Positions 8,456-17,518 of a DNA stretch of 55,855 nucleotides are shown piece after piece. The position numbers were made by a program, and so were the translations under genes. The stretch's first letter is position 1. The number at the start of each line of letters is the position of its first letter. Source of the stretch: an uncultured Holdemania sp. (GTDB lineage Bacteria; Bacillota_I; Bacilli_A; Erysipelotrichales; Erysipelotrichaceae); contig CAMQTJ010000007.1 in assembly GCA_947037125.1 (NCBI GenBank), positions 1 to 55,855 of the forward strand, written 5' to 3'. The notes beneath the pieces were generated by a model. The model saw only the letters and a list, made by a program, of their open reading frames with translations. It made no database searches and was not told the DNA's origin.

Positions 8456-9409
8456 TTAAGTTTTACTACCTTGTAATTTTTGATAAAAAGCTTGAATTAC
8501 AACTGCTAATATTGGTGCAAGTATAATTCCAAAAAAACCAAACAACGCAGAAAATAAACATAATGATAATATAGTATAAAATGGTTTAATATTTAATATT
8601 TTACCAAATAAATATGGTTGTATCCAATTTGATTCGATTTGTTGTATTGCAATAATTGTAAAAATTAGTACGTAATCAATTTGATTAGTTGTAATAAATG
8701 AAATAAGAAAAATTATTATTTGACCAAAAAATGCACCAATATATGGGATCAAATTTAGAACAGCCATTAAAATAGCTAAGCCAATTGCGTATTTTACTTT
8801 AAATAAACTTAAAGTAATAAACATTATTGTAAATAATAGTAATAAGTCAATTGATATTGATTTTAAATAATTGAATACTATTGATTTAATATCATCATAA
8901 AAGATAAAAAATTGTTTGAAAAAATTAGAATTCCTAATTAATAATGAGCTTATTGATTCAAAATCTAACGATAAATATAATGCAGCAACAAAAATAATTA
9001 CACCATTACTAAGTGAATTAAAGACATTGATAGTTGAATCATAAGCTAAATCAAAAGAATCATCAAGTTGAATATAATTTGATAAATCTAAATCATTAGT
9101 AAAGCCACTAAATAAATTTTGGATATTAATACTCTCATTTACTATAATTGGAACTAAAACAATACCAATTAAAGATAATATTAACACCAGTGAAAAGTAG
9201 ACTATACAACATCTAAGTCCATGGCTTTTAATTTTTATTTTTTCAATTACAGGTTGCACAAGTAAAGCTATAACAAAACTATATAAAAATGGTATAAGTG
9301 CTAATAGTATTTTGTAGATAAAGGGAAATAAGTTAAGATTTTTTATACATAATATAACTATTAATAATAAAAGTGAATATTGAAGATAGTATTTAAGTTT
9401 ATTTTCCAT
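8456..9409 (-). CDS. AI-2E transporter family (PerM-like) membrane protein
   Basis: The 317-residue polytopic membrane protein has about seven to eight helices. It shows the family pattern of two N-terminal helices, a soluble stretch (about 70-130) and a C-terminal cluster with LNLIPYIGAFFGQ and a QIESNWIQPYLFG-like motif. This family includes YtvI, TqsA and PerM. Substrates vary and include AI-2 export and Na+/H+ exchange, so no substrate is assigned. The SD is weak (AAGGG 11 nt upstream). It may be cotranscribed with the small gene at 9433-9582. Confidence 0.88.
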   Translation of the reverse strand: MENKLKYYLQYSLLLLIVILCIKNLNLFPFIYKILLALIPFLYSFVIALLVQPVIEKIKIKSHGLRCCIVYFSLVLILSLIGIVLVPIIVNESINIQNLFSGFTNDLDLSNYIQLDDSFDLAYDSTINVFNSLSNGVIIFVAALYLSLDFESISSLLIRNSNFFKQFFIFYDDIKSIVFNYLKSISIDLLLLFTIMFITLSLFKVKYAIGLAILMAVLNLIPYIGAFFGQIIIFLISFITTNQIDYVLIFTIIAIQQIESNWIQPYLFGKILNIKPFYTILSLCLFSALFGFFGIILAPILAVVIQAFYQKLQGSKT

Positions 9410-9432
9410 AAAATAAGTAACCCTTTTAAGGG

Positions 9433-9582
9433 TTACATATCTAAGTGATTAATTTTTTTCATTATTTTTCTACGAGTACGTACAGCTCTATGACAATAAA
9501 AGTCTAATTCATCTTCATAATTATGTGCAATATAAGCACCTGCAATCATACCAGTAACTATAGTTATCAATGTTTTTTTCAT
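9433..9582 (-). CDS. Small hypothetical protein (49 residues)
   Basis: A frame of 49 codons starts MKKTLITIVTGMIAGAYIAH and ends in a basic tail (RTRRKIMKKINHLDM). The SD AAGGAGATAA lies 9 nt before the ATG. One short N-terminal hydrophobic segment with small residues is followed by an acidic patch (NYEDELDF), like YtxH or DUF3042-type small proteins, but I cannot assign a family. Its stop lies in a short inverted repeat (9418-9435) ahead of the AI-2E-type gene. The good SD and the fit between two genes support it as real. Confidence 0.7.
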   Translation of the reverse strand: MKKTLITIVTGMIAGAYIAHNYEDELDFYCHRAVRTRRKIMKKINHLDM

Positions 9583-9638
9583 AATTTATTATCTCCTTAT
9601 AAAGTTATTATGGAGTAAATAAAATTAATTATACTAAA

Positions 9639-11816
9639 TTAATTAAACTTTTCAATAAGCATTTGTTTTAAAGTAGTTTTACGATTAAGTTGATCAACTT
9701 TTTGTAAAGATGATAAAAACAATTGTTTATTCCCTACTAATATTAATGATTTTTTTGCCCTTGTAATAGCAGTATACAAAAGACGCTTTTGTAACATAAA
9801 ACTAGCCTCGCTAACAATAGGAATAATAACAATTGGATATTCACTACCTTGTGATTTATGAATCGATACACAATAAGCATGAGTTATGTTATGAAAATTT
9901 TCTGAAGTATATTCAACATAATTACCACTAAAATTCACTACAAAACGAATTTGATTATTGACATCTTCACTAGGATAAATAATTTGACTAAGTATTCCGA
10001 TATCACCATTAAAAACTCCATCACTCACTTGATTTTTAAGTTGTAATATTTTATCATTTTCTCTATAAGTTTTGTAACCAACTTTATAGCTGTTTAAATC
10101 AGGATTATAAGGATTGTAATATTGTTGGACAAGATTATTTAAGTTATCAATTCCTGCAACTCCTGAATACTTACTAGCTAACATTTGAATACTTGTAATA
10201 TCATAACCTTTTTCAATAGCTTGTTTTAATATACTTAATACAACATCCTTTACTTGATATTTATCACATTCAAAAAAAGCAACATCACCTTTAAAGCAGA
10301 TTTCATCAAAATTATTCATTTTAATTTTATGGGCCAAATCAATAACATCACTACCCTCTTTTTGTCTAAAGATAGTACTTAATTGAATTGTATTAAAAAA
10401 ATTAGTATCAATTAAATCTTTTAAAACACACCCACAAGAAACAGAAGGTAATTGATCCTCATCACCAATTATACATATTTTTTTGACATTGATCGATGCC
10501 TTTAATAAATTCGAAAATAAATACGAATCAACCATTGAAAACTCATCGATAATTAAACAATCAATTTCTAATGGGTCTGTTTCATTTTTTCCAAAAGTAT
10601 TAGCCTCTAAATCCCATTTAAGTAAACTATGAATTGTATAACATTCATTATTACAAAGCTCACTCATTCTTTGTGCAGCTCTGCCTGTTGGTGCACACAA
10701 AGCTATTGTGTTGTGTGGATACAGTTGTTTATATAAATATACCATTGCTTGGGTTATTGTAGTCTTACCAGTACCAGGACCACCTGTTAAGATTGAAAAA
10801 TCATTACTAAAAAAGCTTAATATTGCAGCCTGCTGCTTTTGCTCATACGTAATATTAATACTGTTTTGAAATTGATCTAATCCATTTTTTAAATCAATAT
10901 CATTAATTTGAGGCAATTTAAACAAAGGAAATTCACTTAAATATTCAGAAATAAATACTTCAGCATTATATTGAGTATGGTGATAAATACGGTTTTCAAC
11001 TACTACAATCATTTTTCTAGCAACAAGATCACTAATAAGTTCATCGAAATTAAAACTATCTTGATCAATTTGTTTTCTAAAGTAATTAAAAAGTTCATCA
11101 TAATCACAATAAGTATCTTTATTTCTCATGCACAAATCCATAACACTTGCTAAAAGAGCAGCTACTAATCGTTTTTTATCTTCCGGATTAAAACCTAGTG
11201 CACTTGCTAACTTATCTGATGTACTAAAACCTATTCCATCAATATCAAAAACTAAACTATATGGATTATTAGTTATTATTTCTAATGCTTTATCCCCATA
11301 AATTTTATCAATTTTCATAATATTACGAATACCTAATCCATGTGAATTTAAAAATGAAATAGTTTTATCTAAACTTTCTTCTACATTTATAACACCATTA
11401 ATTATTGCTGTTTTTCTTTTCGCATTAATTTTTGGTACTGTATCTAATACATCAGGATTTTCTTTTATTATTTCTACAAGCTCACTTCCCAAAAACTCTA
11501 CAAGTTCAGTTGCGAATTTCTTACCAATACCTACAAATAATGGACCAGAAAAATAACGAATTAACGAATCATCATCATTAGGTAATATTTTTTCAATCTT
11601 ACTTACTTTAAATTGCATCCCATATTTTTGATGTTCTTGATAATTACCATATAAATTATATAAAATATCTTTTTCTAATTTCGCAAAGTTTCCAGTAATA
11701 ATTATTTCTTTTTCATCTAAATCATATAAATTAAAAGAGCACACCGAAAAAAGTGTGCTTTCACTATAAAAGATTATATTTTTTATTTTACCACATATTT
11801 TAGATACTTCTTCCAT
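9639..11816 (-). CDS. recD2: RecD2-type SF1B DNA helicase
   Basis: The 725-residue protein has the layout of RecD2: an N-terminal OB-like region, helix-hairpin-helix repeats (about 85-215, VGIGKKFATEL and DIDGIGFSTSDKLA), a Walker A motif (GGPGTGKTT, 345-353), the DEFSMVD motif of Walker B, and a C-terminal UvrD-like motif (YCVSIHKSQGSEYPIVI). RecD2 is a 5'-3' helicase that works without RecBC and helps replication fork repair in Bacillota. RBS GGAGG lies just before the ATG. No partner genes are nearby. Confidence 0.95.
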   Translation of the reverse strand: MEEVSKICGKIKNIIFYSESTLFSVCSFNLYDLDEKEIIITGNFAKLEKDILYNLYGNYQEHQKYGMQFKVSKIEKILPNDDDSLIRYFSGPLFVGIGKKFATELVEFLGSELVEIIKENPDVLDTVPKINAKRKTAIINGVINVEESLDKTISFLNSHGLGIRNIMKIDKIYGDKALEIITNNPYSLVFDIDGIGFSTSDKLASALGFNPEDKKRLVAALLASVMDLCMRNKDTYCDYDELFNYFRKQIDQDSFNFDELISDLVARKMIVVVENRIYHHTQYNAEVFISEYLSEFPLFKLPQINDIDLKNGLDQFQNSINITYEQKQQAAILSFFSNDFSILTGGPGTGKTTITQAMVYLYKQLYPHNTIALCAPTGRAAQRMSELCNNECYTIHSLLKWDLEANTFGKNETDPLEIDCLIIDEFSMVDSYLFSNLLKASINVKKICIIGDEDQLPSVSCGCVLKDLIDTNFFNTIQLSTIFRQKEGSDVIDLAHKIKMNNFDEICFKGDVAFFECDKYQVKDVVLSILKQAIEKGYDITSIQMLASKYSGVAGIDNLNNLVQQYYNPYNPDLNSYKVGYKTYRENDKILQLKNQVSDGVFNGDIGILSQIIYPSEDVNNQIRFVVNFSGNYVEYTSENFHNITHAYCVSIHKSQGSEYPIVIIPIVSEASFMLQKRLLYTAITRAKKSLILVGNKQLFLSSLQKVDQLNRKTTLKQMLIEKFN

Positions 11817-11934
11817 ATAACCTCCATCTATAAAGCTAAAAACTTCGTAACATATTAATCATGAAAAATAAACTTGTAAATTTATTTTTACCTTCAATGC
11901 TTTTATGATTATAACAAAACAACATTAAATTATT

Positions 11935-12675
11935 TTATAAAGTTAAAAACATTAATACTACACCTAATAAATTATTTAAAAAGTGTACAAAGATCGGAGT
12001 AGCAATTGTATCTGTTTTAATATATGCATAAGATAACCAATAACCTAATCCAATATACACAATAACATTAACTACATCTAAATAATTACCCATTAAAACA
12101 GAACCAAATACATGAATGAAACCAAATAAACATGAAGCTAATATTATTTGTAATTTCTTATTATTGCGACATAAACTAAAAATCGCTGATCTAAATACTA
12201 ATTCTTCAATAATTGGAGCAAAAATAATTGTAACAAAAGCTATTTTAAAAGGGCTAAGCATAAATGCCGCTTCCACTAATTCCTGATTACCAGATGAAGA
12301 AAGATTAAATATTAAATCAATAGCTAATGATAATACGATTTGAGTCACATACATAAAACCAAAACACTTTAATGAAATAATCAAATTATATTTTAAATTA
12401 CCAAAAAATTTAACAACGTCACTTTTTAAGTATTTGAAACAAATTAATATAAATATAATAATAAATCCAATGTATAAAATCCATTCTGCACAATTTAAAA
12501 TAGACATTAATTCCGCACTGGCCATCATAGCATCAAAATCTTGTGACAATGTAGGATATTTAAACATACAAATAGATATTGCTGCAAAAGTCATAACAAA
12601 TGGAGCAATTAATGTATAGCCTAAAAAATAAACTAACAACGAAGCAACTGATTTATTTTTACTTAGATATTGCAC
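11935..12675 (-). CDS. CPBP family intramembrane glutamic endopeptidase
   Basis: The 246-residue protein has about seven to eight membrane helices. It contains the three CPBP/Abi motifs: EELVFR (Glu157, Glu158, Arg162), FGFIH (His188) and HFLNN (His231, Asn235). Eukaryotic Rce1 belongs to this family; bacterial members act in self-immunity to bacteriocins and in membrane protein processing. The target here is unknown. The start is GTG at 12675 with an AGGAGG SD. The first 17 nt overlap the end of mnmA, so it is probably the second gene of an mnmA operon. Confidence 0.92.
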   Translation of the reverse strand: MQYLSKNKSVASLLVYFLGYTLIAPFVMTFAAISICMFKYPTLSQDFDAMMASAELMSILNCAEWILYIGFIIIFILICFKYLKSDVVKFFGNLKYNLIISLKCFGFMYVTQIVLSLAIDLIFNLSSSGNQELVEAAFMLSPFKIAFVTIIFAPIIEELVFRSAIFSLCRNNKKLQIILASCLFGFIHVFGSVLMGNYLDVVNVIVYIGLGYWLSYAYIKTDTIATPIFVHFLNNLLGVVLMFLTL

Positions 12676-13810
12676 TCTCTAATACCTCCTGTATTTTTAT
12701 GTCAATATTGATTTCATCAATAAATACTTGATCAATTACACCACCACCAATAACAATGTCATCAAGATAAAATACAGCTTGTTGACCACAGGTAACGGCT
12801 GCAACTTTTTGAGGATATAGTACTTCTACCGTTGTATCATCTATTTTTTTAATTGTAACTTCATTATCATTTTGACGATATCTAAATTTAGCACCACATT
12901 TAACTTCATTTTCGATATCATATAACCAATTTACTTCACTAACAATACATCTATTAGAATATAACATATCGTTATGAATTTCATTTGCAACATATAATTC
13001 ATTTTTAATTACATTTTTCCCAACAACAAACCATGGACCTCCGTCACCGCCAATATCAAGACCTTTACGTTGGCCAATTGTATAGTAAAGTACCCCTTCA
13101 TGTTGTCGTAAAACTTTCCCACTAAAAATATCAATAATATTTCCTGATTTACTTGGTAAATAATTTTTTAAAAATTCTTTAAAATTTCTTTCACCAATAA
13201 AACATATCCCCGTAGAATCTTTTTTATACGCAATAGGTAAATCTAATTCAATTGCAAGTTCACGAACTCTTTTTTTATCAATTTCACCTAAAGGAAATAA
13301 AGTTTTTGTTAAAGCACTTTTAGATACTTGACTCAAAAAATATGTTTGATCTTTATTATGATCAAAAGCTTTTTTCATTATTGAATTATTATCACTATGA
13401 TCAACTTTAGCATAATGACCTGTAGCTAACATATCATAACCATTTTCCATTGCATAATCTAAAAAGCTTGCAAACTTAATATATTTATTACATAAAATAT
13501 CAGGATTAGGTGTACGCCCTTTTTTATATTCTTCTATAAATGCTGTAAAAACATGATCCCAATATTCCTTTATGAAATCAATTCTTTCCATCTTTAAACC
13601 TAATTTTAAAGCCACAGCTTTAGCGTCATTATAATCAACTTCTTGAGGACATACAGGCTGATTTAAGGTAGGATTACCTAAAGTATCATTATTTGCTGCA
13701 CTATCCCAATTACGCATAAAACAACAAGTAACATCATGTCCTTGTTCTTTAAGTAAATAAGCACAAATCGCTGAATCTACTCCGCCTGATAAACCTACTA
13801 AAACTTTCAT
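12659..13810 (-). CDS. mnmA: tRNA-specific 2-thiouridylase MnmA
   Basis: The 383-residue enzyme makes 2-thiouridine at U34 of Lys, Glu and Gln tRNAs. The PP-loop (GLSGGVDSA) sits at the N-terminus. The catalytic cysteines are seen in NPDILCNKYIKF and STGICFIGE, and the HYAKVD and YYTIGQRKGL motifs are present. I chose the ATG at 13810 because GGAGG lies 7 nt before it; an upstream in-frame start would add 12 unlikely residues. The sulfur donor is probably the cysteine desulfurase encoded at 30863-32008. Confidence 0.97.
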   Translation of the reverse strand: MKVLVGLSGGVDSAICAYLLKEQGHDVTCCFMRNWDSAANNDTLGNPTLNQPVCPQEVDYNDAKAVALKLGLKMERIDFIKEYWDHVFTAFIEEYKKGRTPNPDILCNKYIKFASFLDYAMENGYDMLATGHYAKVDHSDNNSIMKKAFDHNKDQTYFLSQVSKSALTKTLFPLGEIDKKRVRELAIELDLPIAYKKDSTGICFIGERNFKEFLKNYLPSKSGNIIDIFSGKVLRQHEGVLYYTIGQRKGLDIGGDGGPWFVVGKNVIKNELYVANEIHNDMLYSNRCIVSEVNWLYDIENEVKCGAKFRYRQNDNEVTIKKIDDTTVEVLYPQKVAAVTCGQQAVFYLDDIVIGGGVIDQVFIDEINIDIKIQEVLESAISK

Positions 13811-13829
13811 ATTTCTACCTCCATAATAT

Positions 13830-13858
13830 AATATAAAGAAGCACAATAAATATGCTTC
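13830..13858 (-). terminator. Weak terminator between spx and mnmA
   Basis: On the minus strand a GAAGCA/TGCTTC stem with a 9-nt AT loop is followed by TTTATATT. The T run is poor, so some read-through into mnmA is likely. Confidence 0.5.
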
Positions 13859-13866
13859 CCTTAAAC

Positions 13867-14298
13867 TTAATTTTCTTTTCTACAAATCCCACAACTATCG
13901 AAATTAGGACAGGTATCATTACACGCAACTTTTGCAAGATTACGTAATTCAGGTGGTATAAACGCACTAATTTCTTCTTCATCATATCCTACTTGAAAAA
14001 CTCTTTCACTAATAATAATTGGTCTTTTTAAAACTGATGGATTTTTTTGGATAAATAAAACAACATCGTTGAATGATAAATCATCTAAATCAATATTTTT
14101 TTCCTGCATAATTTTTGATCTTTTAGATATCAAATCATCAGTACCATTTTCTGATCTAGTTAATAAATGCTTTATCTCTTTTTCATTCAATAAAGTTTTA
14201 AAAATGTTTTTTTCTATATAATTTAAATTGCGATCCTTTAACCATGCTTTAACTTTTCTACAAGATGCACAGCCAGGAGAAGTATATACTACTATCAT
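13867..14298 (-). CDS. spx: Spx/ArsC family redox regulator with extra C-terminal cysteine cluster
   Basis: The 143-residue protein has the thioredoxin-like Spx fold: redox CxxC (CASC, Cys10-Cys13), Gly52 in ENGTDDLIS (the residue that in B. subtilis Spx contacts the RNA polymerase alpha C-terminal domain) and the KRPIII segment with Arg92. Spx binds RNA polymerase and switches on thiol-stress genes. I chose the ATG at 14298, which has AGGTG 6 nt upstream and gives the family start MIVVYTSPGC. The C-terminus has four further cysteines (126, 130, 136, 139) in a CxxxC-x5-CxxC pattern, which I do not know from B. subtilis Spx and which could bind a metal. Confidence 0.9.
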   Translation of the reverse strand: MIVVYTSPGCASCRKVKAWLKDRNLNYIEKNIFKTLLNEKEIKHLLTRSENGTDDLISKRSKIMQEKNIDLDDLSFNDVVLFIQKNPSVLKRPIIISERVFQVGYDEEEISAFIPPELRNLAKVACNDTCPNFDSCGICRKEN

Positions 14299-14542
14299 AT
14301 TAATCACCTACTAAAAATATTATATCATTATTATTAAAAAAAATATAGAAAATATTATAATTCGAATAATTTAAAATATCATTTTATATTGCTATAAAGT
14401 TGAATAATAAGTCTTAAAACAATATATGTTTATAATATTGATGAATAAATACCATTATTTATAAGTAATTCATCAAAATAACTAATGATTTTTTTATTAT
14501 ATATAGTTATTAATTACACAAATAATATACTTAAAATATATA

Positions 14543-14570
14543 TTGACGTACTAATTATAAAATGTAATAA
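14543..14570 (+). promoter_or_regulatory. Probable promoter of the APC permease
   Basis: TTGACG (14543-14548) and TAATAA (14565-14570) are 16 bp apart, about 28 nt before the ATG. Nothing else is recognised in the 290-nt intergenic stretch 14308-14597, which is almost pure A/T. Confidence 0.5.
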
Positions 14571-14597
14571 TTTTAATAAAATTTAGGGGGATTAATT

Positions 14598-15965
14598 ATG
14601 GAAGATAATAATCAAAAAAGAAAATTCGGCTTAATACCAACAGTTGCAATGATTGTTGGTATAGTTATAGGATCTGGTATATTTTTTAAAACACCAGAAG
14701 TACTAATGGCTACCGATGGAAATATAGTAATGGGAGCTTTCGCATTTATCATTGCAGCAATATCAATAATTTTTGGAGGTTTAACAATAGCACAATATTC
14801 TGCCCAAGATGATAAAATCGGTGGAATTATTACATATTGTGAAGTTTCTTGGGGTAAAAATATTGGCTTTTTAGCTGGTTGGTTTCAAACTATTTTGTAC
14901 TATCCTGCACTTTTAGGTGTAATATCATGGGTAGGTGCATCATATACAATGGGGCTATTTGGGGCTGATTCATTATTAACATCAGGTAATTTAAATCCTA
15001 ATGTATGGTTATTAGCATTTGCTTATCTAGTATTTTTCTTTGTATTTAATACATTTCAAACTATTAGTGCTGGAAAATTTCAAAGTTTTTCTATGTTTGC
15101 TAAATTATTTGCACTAGTTGTATTAGGTGTTGCAGGACTTATGTTTGGTAATCCATCAAGTATTACTTCATCTTATAATGCTTATCCAACAACTATAGCA
15201 GGATTTCAAACAGCATTAATTGCCGTTGCATTTGCCTTTGATGGTTGGATGATAGCCCCATCAATTGCCCATGAAATAAAAAATCCAAAAAAAAACTTAA
15301 CTAAAGCATTAATTATTGCTCCAATTTGTATTGCAATTATATACTTACTTTACTATTTTGGAATTAGTGCTTTTGTTGGAAGTGAAGCGATTATTAATGG
15401 AGCTGATCCTTTAGCTATTTTAGCTAATAGTCTATTTGGTGATATAGGAATGCGTATTGTTTATTTATTTGTCGTTATTTCAGTACTTGGTACATTAAAT
15501 GGAATAATATTAGGATATATTCGCTTACCATATGCTTTAGCAATTAGAAATCAATTACCGTTTAGTAATCAATTAAGTAAAATTAATAAAAAATATGATA
15601 TACCCGTCAATTCAAGTATTTTCACTTTCATTTTATCAATTATTTATCTAATATTACATTGGTGTTCACTTGAAGGTGTTATGTTATATAATTTAACTAT
15701 TTTTACAGGACTAGAAGTTGATAGTTTACCCATAGTTACAAACTATTTATTCTTAACAATTATGTACTTTGGAGTTATCTTTAAGCCATCAAAAGTTAAA
15801 ACAACATCATTTGTTACAAGATATGTTTACCCTACTTTAGCGATTATTGGTGCATTTATTATTATGTATGCAGGCGCTTCAAAGCCACAATTCAATATTT
15901 ATTTATTAATTTCAATTGGAGTAATTTTAATTGGGGTATTGATTAAACCTAAAAAAAGTGTTTAA
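14598..15965 (+). CDS. APC superfamily amino acid permease
   Basis: The 455-residue protein has about 12 membrane helices and begins with the APC signature region (AMIVGIVIGSGIFFKTPEVL), followed by the AFDGWMIAPSIAHEIKNPKKN segment found in LAT/SteT-like amino acid exchangers. The SD is strong (TTTAGGGGGA). The gene lies just before the tryptophan T-box and trpS, but the T-box is downstream of it, so tryptophan control of the permease is not shown. The substrate is unknown; serine/threonine exchange or aromatic amino acid uptake are options. Confidence 0.9.
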   Translation: MEDNNQKRKFGLIPTVAMIVGIVIGSGIFFKTPEVLMATDGNIVMGAFAFIIAAISIIFGGLTIAQYSAQDDKIGGIITYCEVSWGKNIGFLAGWFQTILYYPALLGVISWVGASYTMGLFGADSLLTSGNLNPNVWLLAFAYLVFFFVFNTFQTISAGKFQSFSMFAKLFALVVLGVAGLMFGNPSSITSSYNAYPTTIAGFQTALIAVAFAFDGWMIAPSIAHEIKNPKKNLTKALIIAPICIAIIYLLYYFGISAFVGSEAIINGADPLAILANSLFGDIGMRIVYLFVVISVLGTLNGIILGYIRLPYALAIRNQLPFSNQLSKINKKYDIPVNSSIFTFILSIIYLILHWCSLEGVMLYNLTIFTGLEVDSLPIVTNYLFLTIMYFGVIFKPSKVKTTSFVTRYVYPTLAIIGAFIIMYAGASKPQFNIYLLISIGVILIGVLIKPKKSV

Positions 15966-15984
15966 ATAGATATAGCAACGATAA

Positions 15985-16193
15985 GAAATATAGACTTTAA
16001 TTTATTTTCAAGAGATGTGATGGTTGGTGTAAATCACAAGTAAATAAAGTTCAATTGGGTTCTTATGGCACGAAATAGCAAAAGTTATTTCCGGTAAAAC
16101 CGTTATCTTAAAGCGATCTTAAGAAATTAAGATAAGTCGGGTGGTACCGCGATTATGTCGTCCCTTCATTTTTTTGAAGGAGCGACTTTTTTA
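15985..16193 (+). promoter_or_regulatory. T-box riboswitch leader (tryptophan) of trpS
   Basis: The leader contains a stem I distal loop (GATGGTTGGTG, about 16018-16028), a specifier TGG (Trp) at 16056-16058 in AATTGGGTTC, the T-box GGGTGGTACCGCG at 16139-16151, and a terminator stem (16157-16192) with a T run. Uncharged tRNA-Trp should allow read-through into trpS. The 5' limit is a guess because I could not place the promoter. Confidence 0.93.
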
Positions 16194-16214
16194 TATTATT
16201 AAGGAGAAAATTAT

Positions 16215-17207
16215 ATGAAAAGAATGTTAAGTGGAATTAAACCAAGTGGTCAACTTACTTTAGGTAACTACATTGGCGCATTAAAAAACTTTGTAAAGTA
16301 TCAAGATGATTATGAAATGGTTGTCTTTATTGCAAATTTACACTGTATAACAGTTTATCAAGATCCACAAGAATTAAAGAAAAATTTGAAGGATGCAGTT
16401 GCTTTATATTTAGCTGTAGGACTTGACCCTGAAAAATCAATTATCTTTTTACAATCAGAAGTACTACAACACGCACAATTAGGCTTTATTATGGCTTGTA
16501 ACACGTATTTAGGCGAACTTAACCGTATGACTCAGTTCAAAGATAAACAAGCTAAAAACGAGACTAATTTAAGCGCTGGTATATATACCTACCCTACTTT
16601 AATGACTGCAGACATTTTAATGTATGACCCAGATTTTGTACCTGTTGGAGAAGATCAAAAACAACACGTTGAATTATGTCGTGATACTGCACAAAGATTT
16701 AATAATAAATATGGTGAAACATTTAAAATACCTGAACCATTAATACCTACAGTTGGTGCAAGAATTATGTCATTGTCTAATCCAACTAAAAAAATGAGTA
16801 AATCAGATCATGGTGATAAAGGATGTATCTATCTTTTAGATGATTTAAATGTTGCAAGAAAAAAAGTTATGTCTGCGGTTACAGATGATCTTGGCAAAGT
16901 AAACTTTGATACAGTAAATCAACCAGGTATTTCTAACTTATTACAAATTCATTCTAGTTTATCTCATACACCTATAAAAGAATTAGTTGAAACATTTAAA
17001 GACAGTGGTTATGGAGAGTTTAAAAAAGCTGTTGCTCAAGTAGTAGTTGATGAATTAACGATAATACAAGAACGATATAAACAAATCATCACTTCTAATA
17101 TTATCGAAGAAACACTTGATAATGGAGCAAAAAAAGCATCTTATTTAGCAAGTAAAAAACTAAATAAAGTACAAAGAAAAATCGGTATTGAAATTAGAAA
17201 AAGATAA
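16215..17207 (+). CDS. trpS: Tryptophanyl-tRNA synthetase
   Basis: The 330-residue class I enzyme is of normal length. It has the KPSGQLTLGNYIGAL region (HIGH-like), the tryptophan pocket with the QDPQELK and AGIYTYPTLMTADIL segments, the VPVGEDQKQHVEL motif, and KMSKS near residue 195. The SD (AAGGAG) lies before the ATG. The Trp T-box leader ends 21 nt upstream. Confidence 0.98.
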   Translation: MKRMLSGIKPSGQLTLGNYIGALKNFVKYQDDYEMVVFIANLHCITVYQDPQELKKNLKDAVALYLAVGLDPEKSIIFLQSEVLQHAQLGFIMACNTYLGELNRMTQFKDKQAKNETNLSAGIYTYPTLMTADILMYDPDFVPVGEDQKQHVELCRDTAQRFNNKYGETFKIPEPLIPTVGARIMSLSNPTKKMSKSDHGDKGCIYLLDDLNVARKKVMSAVTDDLGKVNFDTVNQPGISNLLQIHSSLSHTPIKELVETFKDSGYGEFKKAVAQVVVDELTIIQERYKQIITSNIIEETLDNGAKKASYLASKKLNKVQRKIGIEIRKR

Positions 17208-17214
17208 AAAAAAT

Positions 17215-17258
17215 AGTATCACAATACATCCTAATTGGATTTATTGTGATACTTTTAT
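17215..17258. terminator. Bidirectional terminator between trpS and the 63-residue membrane protein gene
   Basis: A 12-bp perfect stem (AGTATCACAATA/TATTGTGATACT) has T-rich tails on both strands, so it can serve the convergent genes on either side. Confidence 0.85.
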
Positions 17259-17273
17259 TATTGTAATTGAATC

Positions 17274-17465
17274 TTAATTATCGATTTCTTTTTCTTTATT
17301 AATTCTTTCAATTTCCATCTCTTTAATTTCTAATTTGATCTTAATTGCTGTTGGTAAAATTATTAATGCAAATCCCAGAATTACTGAGGCATAATAAAAA
17401 TCCCACCAAAGTGCAAATAAAATATACATCCCAAATATAAAATATTCTAATCTATGTTTTTCCAT
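17274..17465 (-). CDS. Small membrane protein of unknown function (63 residues)
   Basis: The protein has two hydrophobic helices (about residues 8-22 and 25-43), then a highly charged tail (KEMEIERINKEKEI) that probably forms a cytoplasmic helix. The SD (AAGGTGG) is good. I do not recognise a family. It is the last gene of the accessory group 17274-25576, 53 nt after the MacB-type module gene, and may be cotranscribed with it. The layout of two helices and a charged tail resembles small toxin-immunity or regulatory membrane proteins, but that is only a resemblance. Confidence 0.6.
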   Translation of the reverse strand: MEKHRLEYFIFGMYILFALWWDFYYASVILGFALIILPTAIKIKLEIKEMEIERINKEKEIDN

Positions 17466-17518
17466 AACTTACCACCTTTATAAATTTAGTATAACATAAG
17501 AATCAAAAGCAAACTATT

